DNA from: Microthyrium microscopicum
Taxonomy: Eukaryota; Ascomycota; Dothideomycetes; Microthyriales; Microthyriaceae
Assembly (NCBI GenBank): GCA_010405405.1
Contig: MU004235.1
Coordinates: forward strand, 944,538 to 1,008,537
DNA: 64,000 nucleotides
Reading direction: 5' to 3'
Shown here: one piece after another, positions 59,791 to 64,000 of the stretch
Layout: each line of letters opens with the position of its first letter
How positions within the stretch are numbered: the first letter of the stretch is position 1
Position numbers and translations under genes: made by a program
Notes under the pieces: model-generated
Database searches by the model: none
What the model was told of the DNA's origin: nothing
What the model saw: only the letters and a program-made list of their open reading frames with translations

Positions 59791-61478
59791 ATGGATCCCG
59801 ACGCATGCTCAATGACGGGCAAAACTATGAATAAAGAAGTTGACGTTGAGAAAAGGACCCCTGACACCACGGAAGACCACAACAATCCCATCGATAAAGA
59901 TTCAGATGACAGGGCGGATGAAGCCACTGACGACGAGCATGGAGAGAAACTGGATTTGACGCGCACGAAATCTAGCGCCTGGATGTCAGAGTCGTTCTCG
60001 TTACCACAGGAAATTGCCTTTGTTGCAGTTGTCTGCTTAGCTCAACTTTACACGCGTACGTCAACATCCGCCGTTTGATACATCAGACGAAACACTAACA
60101 ATGTTCAGAAATTGGTCTCTGGCAAGCTCTCGTCATTACTCACACCCTTGGCGACTCATTAAAAATCAACAATCCAGGCACCCTCTCTTGGCTTATCGCC
60201 GGATACTCATTGACTGTTGGTACTTTCATTCTCTTTGCCGGACGACTAGGCGATCTTTTTGGGCATAAACGGTTGCTGCTCATCGGCTTCCTATGGCTTG
60301 CTCTTTGGTCCTTGGTGGCTGGCCTTTCCGTCTATTCCAACTATGTTCTCTTCATCTTCGCACGTGTGCTCCAAGGCATCGGATCGGCCCTCATGATGCC
60401 TAATGGCATTGCCGTCTTGGGTGTCGCTTATCAACCTGGTAAACGCAAGAACCTCGCATTCGCTGCTTTTGCTGCATGTGCTCCAATCGGTGGCGCATTG
60501 GGTGCTGTGTTCTCCGCGCTGCTTGCGCTCGCATGGTGGCCATGGTCTTTTTATGTGTTTGCCATTGCTTTGGTCGCCACGGCCATACTAGGATATTTTG
60601 TAATTCCAGATCCTCTACTTGCCGGTAATGCGCGAAAACTGTCTTTGCGGGCGACAATTACCGAGCTGGACTTGCCTGGTGCTACCGTTGGTATAGCTTC
60701 GCTGGTCCTGATCAACTTCGCATTCAATCAAGCTCCCATCGTAGGGTGGTCGGAGCCTTATGTATACGTCACACTTATCATTGGCGTTCTTCTGGTACCT
60801 CTCTTCTTCTATATCGAACTACGCCTATCACCCGCGCCCTTAATCCCCTTCGCCGTTGTCAAAGCAGAGGTAGCTTTCGTTCTGGCTGCTACCGCTTGTG
60901 GCTGGGCAGCGTTTGGCGGCTGGGTGTTTTATCTTGTGCAATTTTGGCAGGTATTGCGAGGCGTCTCGCCATTATTAACAGGTGCCATGATCAGTCCTGT
61001 CATAGTTTCCGGATCACTTGCGGCTCTTGTCACCGGCCTTCTTCTACATCGGATCGGCCCTTCTTGGATAATGATGATAGCAATGGTTTGCTTTACTCTT
61101 GGAAATGTCCTCATCGCAATTGCGCCAGTCGATCAGACATACTGGGGACTCACGTTCGTCGCTACATTAGTGGCGCCGTTTGGCATGGACATGAGCTTTC
61201 CAGCTGCGACAGTGATTCTGAGCAATGCTGTTGGCAAGAAACATCAGGGCATTGCAGGTAGTCTCGTGGCGACTGTCGTAAATTACAGCATCTCCCTGGG
61301 TCTTGGATTTGCTGGAACTGCAGAAGTTCACGTGAACAATGGAGGAAAGACGCCAGAGGACCTTTTGAAAGGCTATCGTGGAGCAGAGTATGTTGGCATT
61401 GGGCTGGCAGCCTTGGGCTTGTGTATCAGCATCATCTTCCTCCTCAAAGAGCGGCAAGGCTCCAAAAAAGTATCTTAG
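59791..61478 (+). CDS. MFS drug exporter, DHA2 (14-helix) family
   Basis: Two exons (59791-60055, 60109-61478) give 544 residues. The junction joins CLAQLYT to QIGLWQALVITHTLGDSL. An acidic cytosolic tail of about 75 residues precedes the first helix. Motif A is GRLGDLFGHKRLLLIG, and motif C-like GGALGAVFSALLALAWWPWSFYVF is typical of DHA2 antiporters such as the aminotriazole-resistance branch. About 14 hydrophobic segments can be counted. These proton antiporters expel xenobiotics or secondary metabolites through the plasma membrane. No biosynthetic genes lie nearby, so a general export role is more likely than cluster service. Substrate unknown. Confidence 0.9.
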
Positions 61479-61803
61479 TGAGCTTGATATGCTCGTTTGC
61501 GCACTGCAATATACATTACATGGCTTTTCTTCCACAAGTCTACACCGTACTTATCTTGGTATTGCCTTTCGCCAGTGCTAAATACCAAGCTGTCGTGCGG
61601 TAAGAAGGACTGAGAAATGCTGCCTACGTGACCAGGCTGAGCAGGCTGCATATTCAGTTTAAGCGCCTCACCGATCTTCCCACATGCATCAACAAGTTGC
61701 ACCCTCTTTCTTTTTGACCTATATCCTTTTCAACTTGGTAATAACACTCCCACTCAAATTGTGGAAGGTCGCTTTATTCTGTACCATTCAAAGCAGGAAC
61801 ACA
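61479..61803. other. Intergenic region (325 bp)
   Basis: MFS exporter 3' flank and presumed promoter of the CorA-like gene. An in-frame upstream ATG at 61684 exists, but I prefer 61804. Confidence 0.5.
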
Positions 61804-63594
61804 ATGGATTGTCTAGAGACCTTTCAATATGATCGATATCTCAAGGATGCGTCAACTTTTGGCACATTTGGAGGAGCCTGCTTCTTTGAGGTGGTGAGTG
61901 ATTCGATTTCTTGATCATTGATCTCAAAAGCGTAGAGCTTCTGATTGACGTGATATAGACTTCAGACGGTTTTTGTCGCAGAGGACAACTAGATCATGAG
62001 GATTCTGTCATTAAATGGCTCGACTCTCAAGTAAGCCTCCCAGCAATTGACCTCAAATTTATCCATACTAAACCGGTTTGTTCAAGAGCCAGAGCTCGTC
62101 ATCTGCTTCAGTAACAAGGCTAAGATTGCTGTAAACCTCATCTCCTTACGATGTATTCCAAAGACTGATTTTGGAGGGCTATTCCTCATGCTCTAAGGAA
62201 CAGGGAGAGCTTGCTACCATTGCCTATCTCTAAAACGCTCTTTCATGATATTTCGACCGCTATGCAACTTTGCCCATCTTATTTACAGGCTCTGAGCTCT
62301 GGAATGGCGACTTACCTACGCTCGTGTTCTCCATTGAGTGATGATCGCTGGAAGTGTGCCAGTAAGTCATGCCGAGGACTCTTGAATGGCGTCGAGCGCA
62401 GGCTAATAATGTTTTTATTAGAGTTTATCTTCCAAGAAAACTCATATAGCTCTTGTCCCTTCAGCATCGCTATCACCTATAAAGGTTCTGAATGCCGCGT
62501 TGACGCTCTAATGTTTGGAGCCCCTTTTGTCACTCCACTAGGCGTGTATGATACTCTGATGCTAGAGATCTTTCAATATTTGAATGCGACAAGCCCTCTG
62601 ATAGCTGGACCAATGCTACTGCCAATTATGATCAAGGAGCTGATGGTCAAAATCTGGACTGGATATGTTGATCAATGCCACCAAGAATTATTCGATGTCG
62701 AATTGGCTACCAGAATGAGAAAGGGCCTAGCCAATGTTCCGTATGCCTCCATAACTGATGATACTGTTCCAGAACTAGGATCCATCGACCTCGTCGATAT
62801 TACTCGATCCTTGAACAGTACCTTAACCAAGATAGCATTCTCGAGTATGCAGTGCCAGTCTTCAAGGCGAGTTCTAAGTTTTGTATCTGATATGAACAGC
62901 GACTTTCAGATGAATGTAGCCACTGCTGAACTTTCTCTCCAATCCTTACAGGCACACCTTCAAGCCAAAGTGGAGCATCTGCAAAGCTGGTTCGAGGGTA
63001 TTGAGGCCCGCTGCATTTATTTGACGCAAAGAGCTCAAGCGCAAACACAAACCGTAGGTGTTCCAGAAAGCCACCTTCTCCAATGTGACGCTGATCAATT
63101 TCAAGGTCTACAGTCTCATTGCGCAACGCGATAATGCTGTCAATTTGCGAATTGCGGAGGCTTCGAGAAGTCTTGCAGAGGCCAGTAGACGAGACAACAC
63201 CGCAATGAAAGCAATCGCAGAAGACTCCAAAATTGTAGCTCTTGCTACAGCAAGAGATAGTGCTTCTATGCGTATCATTGCCATCGTCACCATACTGTTT
63301 CTGCCTGCCACATTCACTGCTGTTAGTTTTAACCCTTAGAACATGCCAATTTCATTGATCTAGTACTAACGTGCGGAATTAAAGGCTTTGTTTAGTACAA
63401 GCTTCTTCGATTTCCATCCTCGTAACCCGAGTAAGGTGGTGTCGACATGGGTATGGCTCTACTGTGCAGTAACAGCACTCTTGACATTGCTTATCCAAGG
63501 ATTCTGGTATTACACCTCAAGAAGAAAAGAGAGAGAAATTTCAGAAGGCATATCGATGAGACATATCACCAGGAATGCACGCAATACAACATAG
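61804..63594 (+). CDS. CorA-like fungal membrane protein, uncharacterised
   Basis: Six exons (61804-61893, 61959-62030, 62087-62130, 62177-63053, 63106-63321, 63385-63594) give 502 residues. Exon 3 and its 46-nt following intron were placed by frame: the join yields VTRLRLLAIPHALRNRESLLPLPIS. The N-terminal half is a soluble domain without known motifs. A long helix runs before the membrane (SLIAQRDNAVNLRIAEASRS, repeated Ala/Ser/Arg heptad-like units). Two membrane helices follow: IIAIVTILFLPATFTAALFS and WVWLYCAVTALLTLLIQGF. The F-LPATF-A-LF-x-T-F-F pattern is that of a large fungal CorA-like family. The family lacks the GMN filter motif of true Mg2+ channels, and none is seen here, so Mg2+ transport should not be assumed. 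Confidence 0.8.
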
Positions 63595-64000
63595 GTGCTA
63601 ACGGTGCCGTCCAACGCATATCTCAACCAAATTCGATATGAGATGGGAGTAAGAGCGCAGCTCTCCTACCTGAACTAAGGGAAGCCTTATTTATATTACC
63701 AATTGTAGTAATGATAGCTAAGCTCTTGTGTAAAAGAGATTAGCCACGGGGTAGGCAGGATACCTCATTCCACGCATGTATAAATGCGGTGAATCATCAA
63801 AGAATCCTCTCAATTAACAGCTTTTTGACAAAGGCATATGCCAAAAAGTACCAGACATATCAGGACATCTGATGACAGAATATGAGCCGGGTGATTTTCG
63901 ATGTGATGTGGATAACTGCCAGAATAGATTGCTGTTTGCCATATGAAAGTCACATCTAGGAGCCGTCAGTGGAACATAGAATCGGAACTGGACTTTCCGC
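63595..64000. other. 3' flank of the CorA-like gene to window end
   Basis: 406 bases with no open frame or motif that I can support. Confidence 0.55.

Noticed and set aside
1-64000. CRISPR array, prophage or bacterial operon structure
   Set aside because: The DNA is fungal, with spliced genes throughout; no regularly spaced repeats were seen.

Overview
The window is nuclear DNA of a filamentous ascomycete (Pezizomycotina). Genes carry many short introns (about 45-75 nt, GTRNGT donors, CTAAC/CTGAT-like branch sites). There is a STE12 regulator with C-terminal C2H2 fingers, a secreted heme-thiolate peroxidase, and an LTR retrotransposon mutated in the way that repeat-induced point mutation (RIP) does. 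The class is uncertain; I lean weakly to Dothideomycetes.

Layout, left to right: the 3' part of a DAL5-like MFS transporter; a DDT/WHIM chromatin protein (-); ribosomal protein RPL2/uL2 (+); a BAR-domain protein (+); an SNF2/STH1-class remodeler with bromodomain (+); a small unknown gene (-), divergent from the RAI1/DXO decapping nuclease (+). An 8.2 kb gene-free stretch leads to STE12 (+). Then come an unknown 659-aa protein (+), the mitochondrial Mg2+ channel MRS2 (+), a zinc-ribbon plus metallo-beta-lactamase-fold protein (+) and a heme-thiolate peroxidase (+). From 39865 to 47519 lies a Ty3/gypsy element on the minus strand, heavily RIP-mutated, with 227-bp LTRs and a perfect 5-bp target duplication. 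To its right are HEM1 (5-aminolevulinate synthase, +), a Cys-rich F-box-like protein (+), the P5B ATPase YPK9 (-), ribosomal protein RPL33/eL33 (-), an F-box protein (+), a DHA2-type MFS exporter (+) and a CorA-like fungal membrane protein (+).

The genes are mostly unlinked housekeeping and regulatory functions, with no evident biosynthetic cluster. Two small themes are a heme-synthesis gene and a heme-enzyme gene flanking the retroelement, and two chromatin genes within 12 kb. Gene models were spliced by hand: every exon set given below keeps frame across all junctions and matches family conservation where the family is known.

The most unusual observations are very small internal exons (8 nt in RAI1; 13, 15 and 19 nt in RPL33), RIP that stops sharply inside both outer LTR edges, three local C-rich to G-rich strand-skew switches inside lineage-specific genes, and the 8.2 kb desert upstream of STE12. 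I did not find a convincing new multi-gene system.
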